Assembly: GCF_001053185.1 (NCBI RefSeq)
Contig: NZ_CSTD01000001.1
Location: 1,544,333-1,608,332 of the forward strand
From: Mycobacterium bohemicum DSM 44277
GTDB lineage: Bacteria > Actinomycetota > Actinomycetes > Mycobacteriales > Mycobacteriaceae
Length of the DNA stretch: 64,000 nt
Direction of reading: 5' to 3'
Shown: positions 47,007 through 55,394 of the stretch, in pieces
How the letters are laid out: each line of letters opens with the position of its first letter
How positions within the stretch are numbered: position 1 is the stretch's first letter
Notes under the pieces: model-generated
Database searches by the model: none
What the model saw: only the letters and a program-made list of their open reading frames with translations
Told to the model about the DNA's origin: nothing
Made by a program: the position numbers and the translations under genes

Positions 47007-48082
47007 CCCAGACGGCGCACCAGCCCGACCATCCCGTCGTCGAGCGCCTTTCGACGCTGGACCGCTTCCTGCCGGTGTGGATCGGCATCGCGATGGCCCT
47101 CGGTCTGCTTCTCGGCCGATTCGTGCCGGGTTTGGACACCGGCATCAACCGTGTTCGGATCGATGGGATTTCGGTCCCGATCGCGCTGGGTCTGCTCGTC
47201 ATGATGTATCCGGTCCTGGCCAAGGTTCGTTACGACCGCCTGGACACGGTGACGGGTGATCGCAGGCTGCTCGTCAGCTCGCTGCTGTTGAACTGGGTGC
47301 TGGGTCCGGCGCTGATGTTCGCTCTCGCGTGGCTGTTGCTGCCCGACCTGCCCGCCTACCGAACCGGATTGATCATCGTGGGGCTGGCGCGCTGCATAGC
47401 CATGGTGATCATCTGGAACGACCTGGCCTGCGGTGACCGCGAGGCCGCGGCGGTGCTCGTCGCACTGAACTCCGTCTTCCAGGTGCTCATGTTCGCCGTG
47501 CTGGGCTGGTTCTACCTGTCGGTGTTGCCCGGCTGGCTTGGCCTGCCGCAGAACGTCATTCACACCTCGCCGTGGCAGATCGCCAAGTCCGTGCTGGTCT
47601 TCCTGGGCATCCCGCTGGTCGCCGGCTACCTGTCTCGCCGACTGGGTGAGCGCGCGAAGGGACGGCAGTGGTACGAAACCAGCTTCCTGCCGAGGGTGGG
47701 CCCGTGGGCCCTGTACGGGCTGCTGTTCACCATCGTCATCCTGTTCGCCCTGCAGGGCGATCAAATCATCAGCCGCCCTTGGGATGTCGCCCGCATAGCG
47801 CTGCCGCTGCTGGCGTACTTCACCATCATGTGGGGCGGCGGCTACGCCCTGGGCGCAGCGCTGGGCCTGGGCTACCGGCGCACCACCACGTTGGCCTTCA
47901 CCGCCGCCGGCAACAATTTCGAACTCGCCATCGCCGTGGCGATCGCGACCTACGGGGCCACCTCGGGCCAGGCGCTGGCGGGTGTCGTGGGCCCGCTCAT
48001 CGAAGTGCCCGCGCTGGTCGCGTTGGTATACGTTTCGCTGGCCCTGCGAGGTCGATTCCAATTCGACCGGAGCGCCCGATGA
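47003..48082 (+). CDS. arsB: Arsenite efflux permease, ACR3 family
   Basis: 359 aa membrane protein with about ten transmembrane helices. The ACR3 hallmark Cys is in GLARCIAMVIIWNDLACGD (TM4), and the second conserved segment AAGNNFELAIAVAIA is near residue 300. It exports As(OH)3 using the proton motive force. The GTG at 47003 starts inside the stop of arsI, and its stop overlaps the arsC start (ATGA, 48079-48082). In M. tuberculosis the equivalent (Rv2643) is longer and, as I recall, fused to the reductase; here the two are separate proteins. Confidence 0.92.
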   Translation: MTQTAHQPDHPVVERLSTLDRFLPVWIGIAMALGLLLGRFVPGLDTGINRVRIDGISVPIALGLLVMMYPVLAKVRYDRLDTVTGDRRLLVSSLLLNWVLGPALMFALAWLLLPDLPAYRTGLIIVGLARCIAMVIIWNDLACGDREAAAVLVALNSVFQVLMFAVLGWFYLSVLPGWLGLPQNVIHTSPWQIAKSVLVFLGIPLVAGYLSRRLGERAKGRQWYETSFLPRVGPWALYGLLFTIVILFALQGDQIISRPWDVARIALPLLAYFTIMWGGGYALGAALGLGYRRTTTLAFTAAGNNFELAIAVAIATYGATSGQALAGVVGPLIEVPALVALVYVSLALRGRFQFDRSAR

Positions 48083-48507
48083 CCGAACCCGTAGCCCGTC
48101 CCAGCGTGCTGTTCCTGTGCACCCACAACGCCGGCCGGTCGCAGATGGCAATGGGCTTCTTCAAGCACCTCGCCGGCGGGCGGGCGGGCGTCTACTCGGC
48201 CGGATCGGCGCCTGCGGACGACGTCAACCCCGCGGCCGTCGCGGCGATGGCGGAGGTCGGCATCGACATTGCCCGCGAGCGTCCCAAGGCATGGACCGAC
48301 GACCTCGTCGGCGCCGCCGACGTCGTCGTCACCATGGGATGCGGCGACGCCTGCCCCTATCTCCCCGGGAAGCGGTACGAGAACTGGGAGCTCCCCGACC
48401 CCGCCGGCCTCGGCGTGGACGGGGTCCGTCCGATCCGTGACGAGATCGAGGGACGGGTGCGCAGCCTGCTCAGCCAACTGGGCGTCGAGCCGCGGCCTTC
48501 CCGCTGA
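48079..48507 (+). CDS. arsC: Arsenate reductase, low-molecular-weight phosphatase type
   Basis: 142 aa. The P-loop CTHNAGRS (about 15-22, CX5R) holds the nucleophilic Cys, MGCGDACPYLPGKRYENWELPDP holds two further Cys and the catalytic Asp-Pro. This class reduces arsenate to arsenite using a low-molecular-weight thiol relay; in actinobacteria this is usually mycothiol with mycoredoxin, which fits an organism with Mca. It is translationally coupled to acr3, completing the operon. Confidence 0.92.
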   Translation: MTEPVARPSVLFLCTHNAGRSQMAMGFFKHLAGGRAGVYSAGSAPADDVNPAAVAAMAEVGIDIARERPKAWTDDLVGAADVVVTMGCGDACPYLPGKRYENWELPDPAGLGVDGVRPIRDEIEGRVRSLLSQLGVEPRPSR

Positions 48508-48590
48508 GAAGTTCGGGCGCCGCGCGCGACCGAAGAACTGGACAGCAAACCGGTCTCAATAGGAACGCAGCGGCGTAACAATTCGCCGGT

Positions 48591-49055
48591 ATGCGACGAA
48601 CGCCATTGCCGGATAAGCGAATGAGGTGCGCCACAAATTTTGCCAGGCAAACAGCGCTATTGCTAGCGTGCCTGCCCATGGTTGTATTAGCTGCATTGAT
48701 GGCGCTCGTCAATCAGGTTTCGGGCACGCCATATATTCCGGGCGGCGATTCTCCCGCCGGCACCGATTGCTCCGGACTCGCCTCGTGGATCGCCAACGCG
48801 GCGGCCGACCGGCCCGTCTTCGGTGACAGGTTCAACACCGGCAACGAGGAAGCCGCCCTCCTGGCGCGCGGCTTCCAGTACGGAACCGCCCCCAACGCCT
48901 TGGTGATCGGCTGGAACGGCGGGCACACCGCGGTGACCCTGCCGGACGGCACGCCCGTGTCCAGCGGCGAACACGGTGGAGTGCACGTCGGCGGGCCGGG
49001 CGCCTACCAGGCCGGCTTCACGCACCACATGTTCTTGCCGCTGAGCCACCTCTAG
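48591..49055 (+). CDS. Exported NlpC/P60-like cysteine peptidase domain protein
   Basis: 154 aa. A signal sequence (about 18-44, ALLLACLPMVVLAALMALVN) precedes a small domain with GGDSPAGTDCSGLASWIANA (catalytic Cys about 60) and IGWNGGHTAVTLPDG (His about 110), the Cys-His order of NlpC/P60 peptidases and phage lysins. It may cut peptidoglycan stem peptides. The frame stops at TAG 49053-49055, but the next frame continues as a Pro-rich tail (APQPPPPPDAPPPAV...) to a TAG at 49162-49164, so a one-base shift near 49045-49053 is likely. The 5' part is less GC-rich than its neighbours, suggesting transfer. Confidence 0.75.
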   Translation: MRRTPLPDKRMRCATNFARQTALLLACLPMVVLAALMALVNQVSGTPYIPGGDSPAGTDCSGLASWIANAAADRPVFGDRFNTGNEEAALLARGFQYGTAPNALVIGWNGGHTAVTLPDGTPVSSGEHGGVHVGGPGAYQAGFTHHMFLPLSHL

Positions 49056-49438
49056 CCGACAACAAGCACCCCAGCCGCCCCCGCCGCCCGACGCCCCACC
49101 CCCGGCGGTTCTCGTCGACGCTCCGGCTCCCGCGCCGCCTCCGCCGGCAAATCCAAATCCCTAGCGGAATTCGGAAAAGAATACTCGGACGCTAAAACGA
49201 GAAATAATGGCGAGACATTTCGATGTGCCATGGTCGGCTACTGTGACGCATGTCACCCAGACGGCACCGACGTATGTCCGACCGACGTAAGTCAAATAAG
49301 GTCGCCGCCGGGGATCAATTAATGCAGCAAACCGCAGTTAGCCGGGGTCGTGCGGAATGGGGTAGGGTGCGGCGCTATCCTGGCGCTGATCGCACAGACC
49401 GGGCGCAAGTCGGCGTCGGGCACTACCGGGGAGCGGCC
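49056..49438. other. 383-bp stretch without an intact gene
   Basis: 49056-49164 encodes an out-of-frame Pro/Ala-rich tail probably belonging to the upstream NlpC/P60-like gene. 49165-49330 is noticeably AT-richer (runs such as GGAAAAGAATAC and AAATAATGG) and shows no convincing ORF. TATCCT at 49375-49380 could be a -10 element for the monooxygenase gene at 49439. Confidence 0.55.
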
Positions 49439-49762
49439 ATGATCTTCATCGTCGTCAAGTTCGAGACCAAACCCGACTGGGCCGATCGCTGGCCGGAGCT
49501 CGTCGCCGGATTCACTGCGGCCACTCGCGCCGAAGAGGGCAACCTGTGGTTCGAGTGGTCGCGCAGCCTGGACAACCCGGCCGAGTACGTCCTGGTGGAG
49601 GCCTTCCGCGACGCCGAGGCCGGCGGCGAGCACGTCAACAGCGATCACTTCCAGCGCGCGATGCGCGAGCTCCCCCAGGCGCTGACGTCGACGCCGAAGA
49701 TCATCAGCCAGACGATCGACGCGTCGGGATGGTCGGAGATGGGCGAGATGCCGGTCGGCTAG
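49439..49762 (+). CDS. Antibiotic-biosynthesis-monooxygenase (ABM) domain protein
   Basis: 107 aa dimeric alpha+beta-barrel protein. FIVVKFETKPDWADRWPEL starts the ABM fold and EGNLWFEWSRSLDNPAEYVLVEAFRD gives the central beta strands; HVNSDHFQRAM is the usual C-terminal helix. Related proteins are quinol or heme-degrading monooxygenases or simple binding proteins; the substrate is not visible. I use the ATG at 49439, not the longer frame from 49250, which runs through non-coding sequence. It overlaps the convergent gene by 4 bp. Confidence 0.8.
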   Translation: MIFIVVKFETKPDWADRWPELVAGFTAATRAEEGNLWFEWSRSLDNPAEYVLVEAFRDAEAGGEHVNSDHFQRAMRELPQALTSTPKIISQTIDASGWSEMGEMPVG

Positions 49763-50439
49763 CCGAACACAACCTCGATTTCTTCGCCCAGCCGGTAACC
49801 CGGCGCGAGCGGCAGCCGGTCGCCGCTCCAGAATGACCCGGGGTCGAACCAGTTCGAGTATTTCTCCGTGGTGATCAACCCCATCTCCTCGTAGGTGATC
49901 GCCACCGTCTCGGCGCAGTACGCGGCTTCGAGGCCACCGCGCTGGCGCGCCTTGCGTCGCTGCGTCGACTCCTTGATCCTCTTGTCCAGCACCGGAATCC
50001 CGCGTGTCCAGTCGTAAGCGGTGGGAAGCCGGCCGCGCAGCCAGCGCCCAGTGAGGCGCGCGGTGGGCGGAAAAGGGGTGCCGTCCAACCGCGCGATCAC
50101 CCGCAGCAGCGCGTCCTCCTGCTTGCGGCCGGCGTAGGGCGTCAGCTGCCGCAACCAGCACCCCTGGTGGTAGCGCTCCATCCACTGCCGCACCGCGTCC
50201 CGTGCGTCGTTGAGCTGTACGCCGCGGTGGTTGGTGCCGGTCCAGACATCGACCAACTTGTCGCCCAATTCGGCGTGCCAGATCAGCGGCGGCAGGTCGT
50301 CGATGGCGACCGTCATCCCGACGTGGTTGACCGGGCTGTTCGTCAGGGCCTGGATGGCGCGGTCGGGCCCGGATGCGCCGCGGAACAGCCACAGGTCACC
50401 GGTCCGGGTCTCCTCCAGCGCTTGGTCCAGGGTCAACAT
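49759..50439 (-). CDS. YiiX-like permuted papain-fold amidase
   Basis: 226 aa. GDLWLFRGASGPDRAI and PVNHVGMTVAIDD (His about 39) come first and AAYCAETVAITYEEMG (Cys about 173) comes last, the His-before-Cys circularly permuted order of the YiiX/YaeF NlpC/P60 subfamily. WHAELGDKLVDVWTG matches the second conserved block. It probably hydrolyses amide or thioester bonds in lipids or peptides. No signal peptide is seen. It is followed upstream on the same strand by the CMD and SDR genes. Confidence 0.8.
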   Translation of the reverse strand: MLTLDQALEETRTGDLWLFRGASGPDRAIQALTNSPVNHVGMTVAIDDLPPLIWHAELGDKLVDVWTGTNHRGVQLNDARDAVRQWMERYHQGCWLRQLTPYAGRKQEDALLRVIARLDGTPFPPTARLTGRWLRGRLPTAYDWTRGIPVLDKRIKESTQRRKARQRGGLEAAYCAETVAITYEEMGLITTEKYSNWFDPGSFWSGDRLPLAPGYRLGEEIEVVFG

Positions 50440-50478
50440 TGTCGGATAAGCCCTTTTCTCCCATGTTCTTTGGAACGA

Positions 50479-50850
50479 TTATGAGGGCGAGAGCACTTCG
50501 CGTGCGACGCCACGCGCGGTGGCCGCCGCGGGGTACCCGGCGTAGCCGGCCGAATGGTAGATCACCTCGTCGACTTCCTCTTGGGTCAGCCCGTTGCGCA
50601 GCGCGATCGGAAAGTGGTACCGCAATTCCTCGGTCGCGCGCAGCGCGATGAGGGCTCCCAGGGTCACCAGGCTGCGGGAGCGGCGATCCAGCCCGGGACG
50701 GGTCCACAGTGCGCCGAAGACGTGATCGATGGTCAGGTCGCCGAGTTCGCCGGCCACACCGCCGTCGCGCAGACTGGTGACACCATCGGGGATCAATCCC
50801 GGCATCATCTCCCTGAACACTTCCAGCCCCTGTGCGCGGGAGTCGGTCAT
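50479..50850 (-). CDS. Carboxymuconolactone decarboxylase family protein
   Basis: 123 aa all-helical CMD protein. LTIDHVFGALWTRPGLDRRSRSLVTLGALIALRATEELRYHFPIALRNGLT is the gamma-CMD core; it lacks the CxxC pair of the AhpD peroxidase branch. It may decarboxylate or isomerise a lactone. It lies 12 bp after an SDR gene on the same strand, suggesting a small catabolic pair. Confidence 0.85.
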   Translation of the reverse strand: MTDSRAQGLEVFREMMPGLIPDGVTSLRDGGVAGELGDLTIDHVFGALWTRPGLDRRSRSLVTLGALIALRATEELRYHFPIALRNGLTQEEVDEVIYHSAGYAGYPAAATARGVAREVLSPS

Positions 50851-50862
50851 CGTTCCTGCCTT

Positions 50863-51657
50863 TCAGTGCGGTTCGCGGGAAATCTGATAGTCGATGTAGC
50901 CGTCCCAGTCATCAACGCGGCGCCGCAATTCGTCCACGACGCCGGGATGCGTCGGCACAAAGAATCGATTGCGCAGGATCGCTTCGGCGACCAGAGGCGC
51001 CGGGTCCAACAGCTGGAATCGATCACCGGGTGTCCGCAGGCGCGAGCCGCCGCCGAATGTCGGCACGGCGGCGGCGATGTTGGTCAGCACCGGACCGGGA
51101 CACAGCAGGGTGACTCCGATGTTCTTGGGCCGCAGGTAGATTGCCAGCCCCTCGGAGATCTGGACGATGGCGGCCTTGCTGGCGGCGTACGGCAGGCGGT
51201 CGTAGGAATACGTGAAAAGGCCCGCGAAGGACGCCGTGTTGACCAGATGCCCGCTGCCCCGCTCGAGCAGCAGCGGCAGGAAGGCGGCGTTGCTGCGCAC
51301 CACCGACATCAGGTTGATGTCCAGGATGCGCTGCCACTCGGCGACCGGAATGTCGTCGGGCAGGCCGTTGGTCAGCACCCCGACGTTGTTGACCACGACG
51401 TCCACGCGGCCGAATCGCTGCAGCGCAGCATCGCGAATGCCTTCGAACGCATCCGGATTCGACACGTCGGCGCGCCACGGGAGCACGCTCGCCCCGCCGC
51501 CCCCGCCCAATTCCCCGGCCAGGTCTTTCAGGCCGGCGCCGTCGATGTCGACGGCCACCAGGTGGGCGCCGCGACCGGACAGCACGCGGGCGATGGCCCG
51601 GCCTATGCCGCTGGCCGCTCCGGTGATGACGGCGACCTTGTCGCGAAGAGTGTCCAT
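50863..51657 (-). CDS. Short-chain dehydrogenase/reductase
   Basis: 264 aa classical SDR. The NAD(P) motif is TGAASGIG (about 13-20), an acidic AVDIDG after beta2 favours NAD, the NNVG motif is about 92, and the active site is Ser in VNTASFAG with YAASK (Tyr about 162). I use the ATG at 51657 (MDTLRDKVAVITG); the frame extends to 51750. It is the first gene of a tandem set with CMD. The substrate is unknown. Confidence 0.87.
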   Translation of the reverse strand: MDTLRDKVAVITGAASGIGRAIARVLSGRGAHLVAVDIDGAGLKDLAGELGGGGGASVLPWRADVSNPDAFEGIRDAALQRFGRVDVVVNNVGVLTNGLPDDIPVAEWQRILDINLMSVVRSNAAFLPLLLERGSGHLVNTASFAGLFTYSYDRLPYAASKAAIVQISEGLAIYLRPKNIGVTLLCPGPVLTNIAAAVPTFGGGSRLRTPGDRFQLLDPAPLVAEAILRNRFFVPTHPGVVDELRRRVDDWDGYIDYQISREPH

Positions 51658-51739
51658 GAGGCCTGGTGTGGGGTTGAAAAGGGCACACAAGTTAACCACA
51701 CCCCGCACGCCGGGCCCTTGCGGCGAATAGCCTGTCGTC

Positions 51740-51949
51740 ATGCGCAGCATCTGGAAGTGGATCGGGCTGGCCGGGGTCGCCGGCGTCGTCGCGGGCGGCG
51801 CGCTGGTCGCTCGCGATCAACGAAAACGACGCGCCTACACCGCCGACGAGGTGCGGGCCCGCCTGCATCAACGGCTCGCGGAATCCGGCGGGGAGGGTTT
51901 TCAGTCCCGGTCGGGGTCCGCGTCGGTGTCGACGGAGAACACCCGATAG
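51740..51949 (+). CDS. Small single-helix membrane protein
   Basis: 69 aa. A transmembrane segment (about 6-25, [20 protein letters not shown]) is followed by a basic region and a short helix ([16 protein letters not shown]). It is divergent from the SDR gene and its last 49 bp overlap the convergent cyclase gene. The function is unknown; the tail after residue 55 may not be typical. Confidence 0.6.
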   Translation: MRSIWKWIGLAGVAGVVAGGALVARDQRKRRAYTADEVRARLHQRLAESGGEGFQSRSGSASVSTENTR

Positions 51950-52734
51950 TTTCCCGAAAAGCCTTTAAGCTCAACGTCGTGTCCGTCGTCGCAGCGGATG
52001 TCGTCACACCCGCGCACCGCGTCGCGCACGGGTTCGCTCACCAATATCTGGCCGCCGGCCGCCTGCGCGGCGACTCGGGCCGCCATGGCGACGTTACGCC
52101 CGAACAGGTCGTCACCGCGCCGCACCGAACGGCCCATGTGGATGCCGATCCGCACGCGAATCTGGTTGTGCCGCAACCTCTTGGCGTCCTTACGCAGCGC
52201 GTGTTGCAGGTCGATGGCGCAGCGCACGGCCGCCTCCGCCCGGGAGAACGCGACCATGTATCCATCGCCCTGGCTCTTCACCACGTGCCCCTCGTGCCGT
52301 CCGACAAGCCTCTGCACGAGCTTGTCGTGCGACCCGATCAGCTTGACCCAGGCCCGGTCGCCGATCCGCTCGTTGAGTGCGGTCGACTCCTCGATGTCGG
52401 AGAACAGGATCACCACCCGGCCGTCCGGAGTCACGCGCGCCAGGTCGGGCCGCTCGACCTCGGCCCAGTCCGCGAGGTCCTCGATGGAGCTGCGCACGAC
52501 GGCGCCGAACCCCTCCTTGCGCATCAGGTTGGCGGTGTTCCATACCGTCTTGACGGCCTCGCGGCCACCGGACAGCAGCCAGTTGCGGGCATCGGTCCGT
52601 TGCCGCAGCTCGTCGATCTCCTGCCGGCTGCGCACGAGCAGCCTTGCCAGTACGGCGATCACACCGGCTTCGACAAGGACGAGCCCCGCCCCGACGTAGA
52701 CCGCGATATGCAGCGCAGAATCCACGTTCACCAT
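51901..52734 (-). CDS. Membrane-anchored class III nucleotide cyclase
   Basis: 277 aa. One transmembrane helix (about 9-33) precedes a linker and a cyclase homology domain. Metal Asp residues are in LFSDIEEST (Asp113) and KSQGDGYM (Asp157), with Lys153 in the adenine-specifying position. The usual VNxAAR transition-state pattern reads VAMAAR, with the only nearby Asn two positions earlier (Asn214) and Arg220 kept, a feature of one bacterial cyclase subgroup. M. tuberculosis Rv1120c at this place is short and appears degenerate; this copy is complete. It could make cAMP with modest activity. Confidence 0.85.
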   Translation of the reverse strand: MVNVDSALHIAVYVGAGLVLVEAGVIAVLARLLVRSRQEIDELRQRTDARNWLLSGGREAVKTVWNTANLMRKEGFGAVVRSSIEDLADWAEVERPDLARVTPDGRVVILFSDIEESTALNERIGDRAWVKLIGSHDKLVQRLVGRHEGHVVKSQGDGYMVAFSRAEAAVRCAIDLQHALRKDAKRLRHNQIRVRIGIHMGRSVRRGDDLFGRNVAMAARVAAQAAGGQILVSEPVRDAVRGCDDIRCDDGHDVELKGFSGNYRVFSVDTDADPDRD

Positions 52735-52851
52735 CCTTCCAAGGAGGCGATTCCGCGCGGTTGTCGGCCCTGGGCGCAGTGTCTAGTGTTGTTACCGGCC
52801 GCCGCGGGTAGATCTTCAGGGCGCACATTGGTGACTTCGGGAGGTGCGGTT

Positions 52852-54243
52852 TTGGCCGACGGCGGCGATCGCTCCGCGGACCTGCTGGTCATCTTCGGGA
52901 TCACCGGCGACCTGGCCCGCAAGATGACGTTTCGGGCCCTGTACCGGCTCGAGCGCCGCGACATGCTGGACTGCCCGATCATCGGTGTGGCAAGTGACGA
53001 CATCTCCGTCGATGCGCTGCTCGAGCGGGCGCGCGAGGCCGTCAAAGCATCCGGCGAGGATTTCGACGACGCGGTGTTCGAGCGGTTCGCCGGCCGCTGG
53101 TCCTACCTGCACGGTGACGTCACGGACGAGAAGCTCTACGGCGAGTTGGCCAAGCTGATCAGTTCGGGCGCCCGGCCGCTGTACTACCTCGAGATGCCGC
53201 CGGCGTTGTTCGCTCCCATCGTCGAGAACCTCGCCAAGGCCGAGTTGCTCGAGTCCGCGCGCGTCGCGGTGGAAAAGCCGTTCGGCCACGACCTGGCCTC
53301 CGCGCGCGACCTCAACGCCCGGCTGCGTGCGGTGCTCGACGAGGACCAGATCCTGCGCGTGGACCACTTCCTGGGCAAGCAGCCGGTCGAGGAGCTGCAG
53401 TATCTGCGCTTCGCCAACAACGGGCTGGCCAAGCTGTGGGACCGGGACAGCATCTCCGAAATCCACATCACCATGGCCGAGGACTTCGGGATCGAGGACC
53501 GCGGCAAGTTCTACGACGCGGTCGGCGCGCTGCGCGACGTCGTGCAGAACCATCTGCTGCAGGTGCTGGCGCTGGTCGCAATGGAGCCCCCGGTCGGGCC
53601 CAGCGCCGACGACCTGAACGACAAGAAGGCCGAGGTGTTCCGCGCGATGCCGGCGCTGGACCCCGAGCGCTGCATTCGGGGTCAGTATCGCGGCTTCACG
53701 GATGTCGCCGGCGTGGCGAAGGATTCGCAGACCGAGACCTATGTCGCGATGCGGACCGAGATCGACAACTGGCGCTGGGCCGGGGTGCCGATCTTCATCC
53801 GCGCCGGCAAGGCCCTGCCGGAGAGGGTCACCGAGGTGCGGATGTTTTTGCACCACGTTCCCGGCTTCTCGTTCCTGCCCAACCGCCGGCCGCCGGAACC
53901 CAACCAGATCGTGCTGCGCATCGACCCGGACCCCGGCCTGCGCCTGCAGTTGTCCGCCCAGGTCGGCGATTCCTGGCGCGACGTCCACCTCGACTCGTCG
54001 TTCGCCGTGGATCTTGGTGAGCCGGTGCGGCCTTACGAGCGGCTGCTGTACGCCGGTCTGACCGGCGACCGCGAGTTGTTCGCCCGGGAAGACGCGATCG
54101 AGGAGACGTGGCGGATCGTGCAGCCGGTGCTGAACAAACCGGGGCGGATACACCATTACGACCCGGGCTCATGGGGACCCGAGGCCGCGCAGTCGCTGCT
54201 ACACGGTCACCGCAGTTGGCAGCAACCATGGCTGCCTCAGTAA
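52852..54243 (+). CDS. zwf: Glucose-6-phosphate dehydrogenase
   Basis: 463 aa (Zwf1, Rv1121), first enzyme of the oxidative pentose phosphate pathway. The nucleotide-binding GITGDLARKM is at 15-24, the active-site RVDHFLGKQPVEE at about 163-175 with catalytic His, and EKPFGHDLASA precedes it. I choose TTG at 52852 because GGGAGG (52839-52844) lies at proper distance and the N-terminus then matches the family; a GTG at 52831 is in frame too. It is followed 26 bp later by gnd. Confidence 0.93.
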   Translation: MADGGDRSADLLVIFGITGDLARKMTFRALYRLERRDMLDCPIIGVASDDISVDALLERAREAVKASGEDFDDAVFERFAGRWSYLHGDVTDEKLYGELAKLISSGARPLYYLEMPPALFAPIVENLAKAELLESARVAVEKPFGHDLASARDLNARLRAVLDEDQILRVDHFLGKQPVEELQYLRFANNGLAKLWDRDSISEIHITMAEDFGIEDRGKFYDAVGALRDVVQNHLLQVLALVAMEPPVGPSADDLNDKKAEVFRAMPALDPERCIRGQYRGFTDVAGVAKDSQTETYVAMRTEIDNWRWAGVPIFIRAGKALPERVTEVRMFLHHVPGFSFLPNRRPPEPNQIVLRIDPDPGLRLQLSAQVGDSWRDVHLDSSFAVDLGEPVRPYERLLYAGLTGDRELFAREDAIEETWRIVQPVLNKPGRIHHYDPGSWGPEAAQSLLHGHRSWQQPWLPQ

Positions 54244-54269
54244 CTCGGAAATAAGGAGAACAGGACAAC

Positions 54270-55292
54270 ATGCAGCTAGGGATGATCGGCCTGGGCCGGA
54301 TGGGTGCCAACATCGTCCGCCGCCTGACCAAGGATGGACACGACTGCGTCGTGTACGACCACGACCCCGAGGCGGTCAAGGCCATGGCGGGGGAGGAGAG
54401 GACAACGGGTGTCTCCTCGCTGCACGAGCTCGCCGAAAAGCTCGACTCGCCTCGGGTCGTCTGGGTGATGGTCCCGGCCGGGAGCATCACCACGGGCGTG
54501 ATCGAGGAGCTGGCCACGACGCTGGAGTCCGGCGACATCGTCATCGACGGCGGCAACTCCTACTACCGCGACGACATCCGGCACGCGAAAACATTATCCG
54601 ACAATGGGATTCATCTGCTGGACTGCGGCACCAGCGGCGGCGTGTGGGGCCGCGAGCGCGGGTACTGTCTGATGATCGGCGGGCACGAGGAGGCTTTCGC
54701 CCACGCCGAGCCGATCTTCGCCTCCGTCGCGCCCGGGGTGGATGCGGCGCCGCGCACCCCGGGCCGCGACGGGGAGATCGCCCAACCGGAAAAGGGATAC
54801 CTGCATTGCGGGCCGTCCGGTGCGGGGCACTTCGTGAAGATGGTGCACAACGGCATCGAGTACGGGATGATGGCCTCGCTCGCCGAGGGCCTGAACATCC
54901 TGCGCGGCGCCGACATCGGCAAGCAGGCGCAGGCGGGCGACGCCGAGACCGCGCCGCTGTCGAACCCCGAGTACTACCAGTACACCTTCGACATCCCGGA
55001 CATCGCCGAGGTATGGCGCCGCGGCAGCGTCATCGGATCCTGGCTGCTGGACCTGACCGCCATCGCGCTGCACGATTCCCCCGATTTGCAGGAGTTCTCG
55101 GGTCGGGTCTCCGACTCGGGCGAGGGCCGGTGGACCGCCATCGCGGCGATCGACGAGGGCGTCCCCTCGCCGGTTCTGACGACCGCTCTGCAGTCCCGGT
55201 TCGCCTCGCGGCAGCTCGACGACTTCGCCAACAAGGCGCTGTCGGCGATGCGCAAGCAATTCGGCGGGCACGCGGAGAAACCCGCGAACTAG
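54270..55292 (+). CDS. gnd: 6-phosphogluconate dehydrogenase, decarboxylating (short type)
   Basis: 340 aa (Gnd2, Rv1122), the short GntZ/YqeC type. The Rossmann motif is GLGRMGANIVRRL (7-19), with Asp in YDHDPEA favouring NAD. The substrate loop is CGTSGGVWGRERG and the catalytic Lys is in GAGHFVKMVHNGIEYGMM. Together with zwf it forms an operon making ribulose 5-phosphate and reducing power. AAGGAG sits 11 bp before the ATG. Confidence 0.95.
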   Translation: MQLGMIGLGRMGANIVRRLTKDGHDCVVYDHDPEAVKAMAGEERTTGVSSLHELAEKLDSPRVVWVMVPAGSITTGVIEELATTLESGDIVIDGGNSYYRDDIRHAKTLSDNGIHLLDCGTSGGVWGRERGYCLMIGGHEEAFAHAEPIFASVAPGVDAAPRTPGRDGEIAQPEKGYLHCGPSGAGHFVKMVHNGIEYGMMASLAEGLNILRGADIGKQAQAGDAETAPLSNPEYYQYTFDIPDIAEVWRRGSVIGSWLLDLTAIALHDSPDLQEFSGRVSDSGEGRWTAIAAIDEGVPSPVLTTALQSRFASRQLDDFANKALSAMRKQFGGHAEKPAN

Positions 55293-55394
55293 CTTTCGCG
55301 CTCTTGCTCGCCGAGTGTGCATTTCACGACGCCCCGACGGCGTGTCGCGTCGTCAGACGCACACTCGAAGCGGATGAGGCGCGCTCTGGCCAGG

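Noticed and set aside
49250..49438. Extended N-terminus of the ABM protein from 49250
   Set aside because: The extension crosses AT-rich sequence with poor codon pattern, and the ABM fold begins right at ATG 49439.
50554..54243. 1229-codon plus-strand frame ending in zwf
   Set aside because: Only the last 463 codons resemble a protein family; the rest is antisense to the CMD, SDR and cyclase genes.
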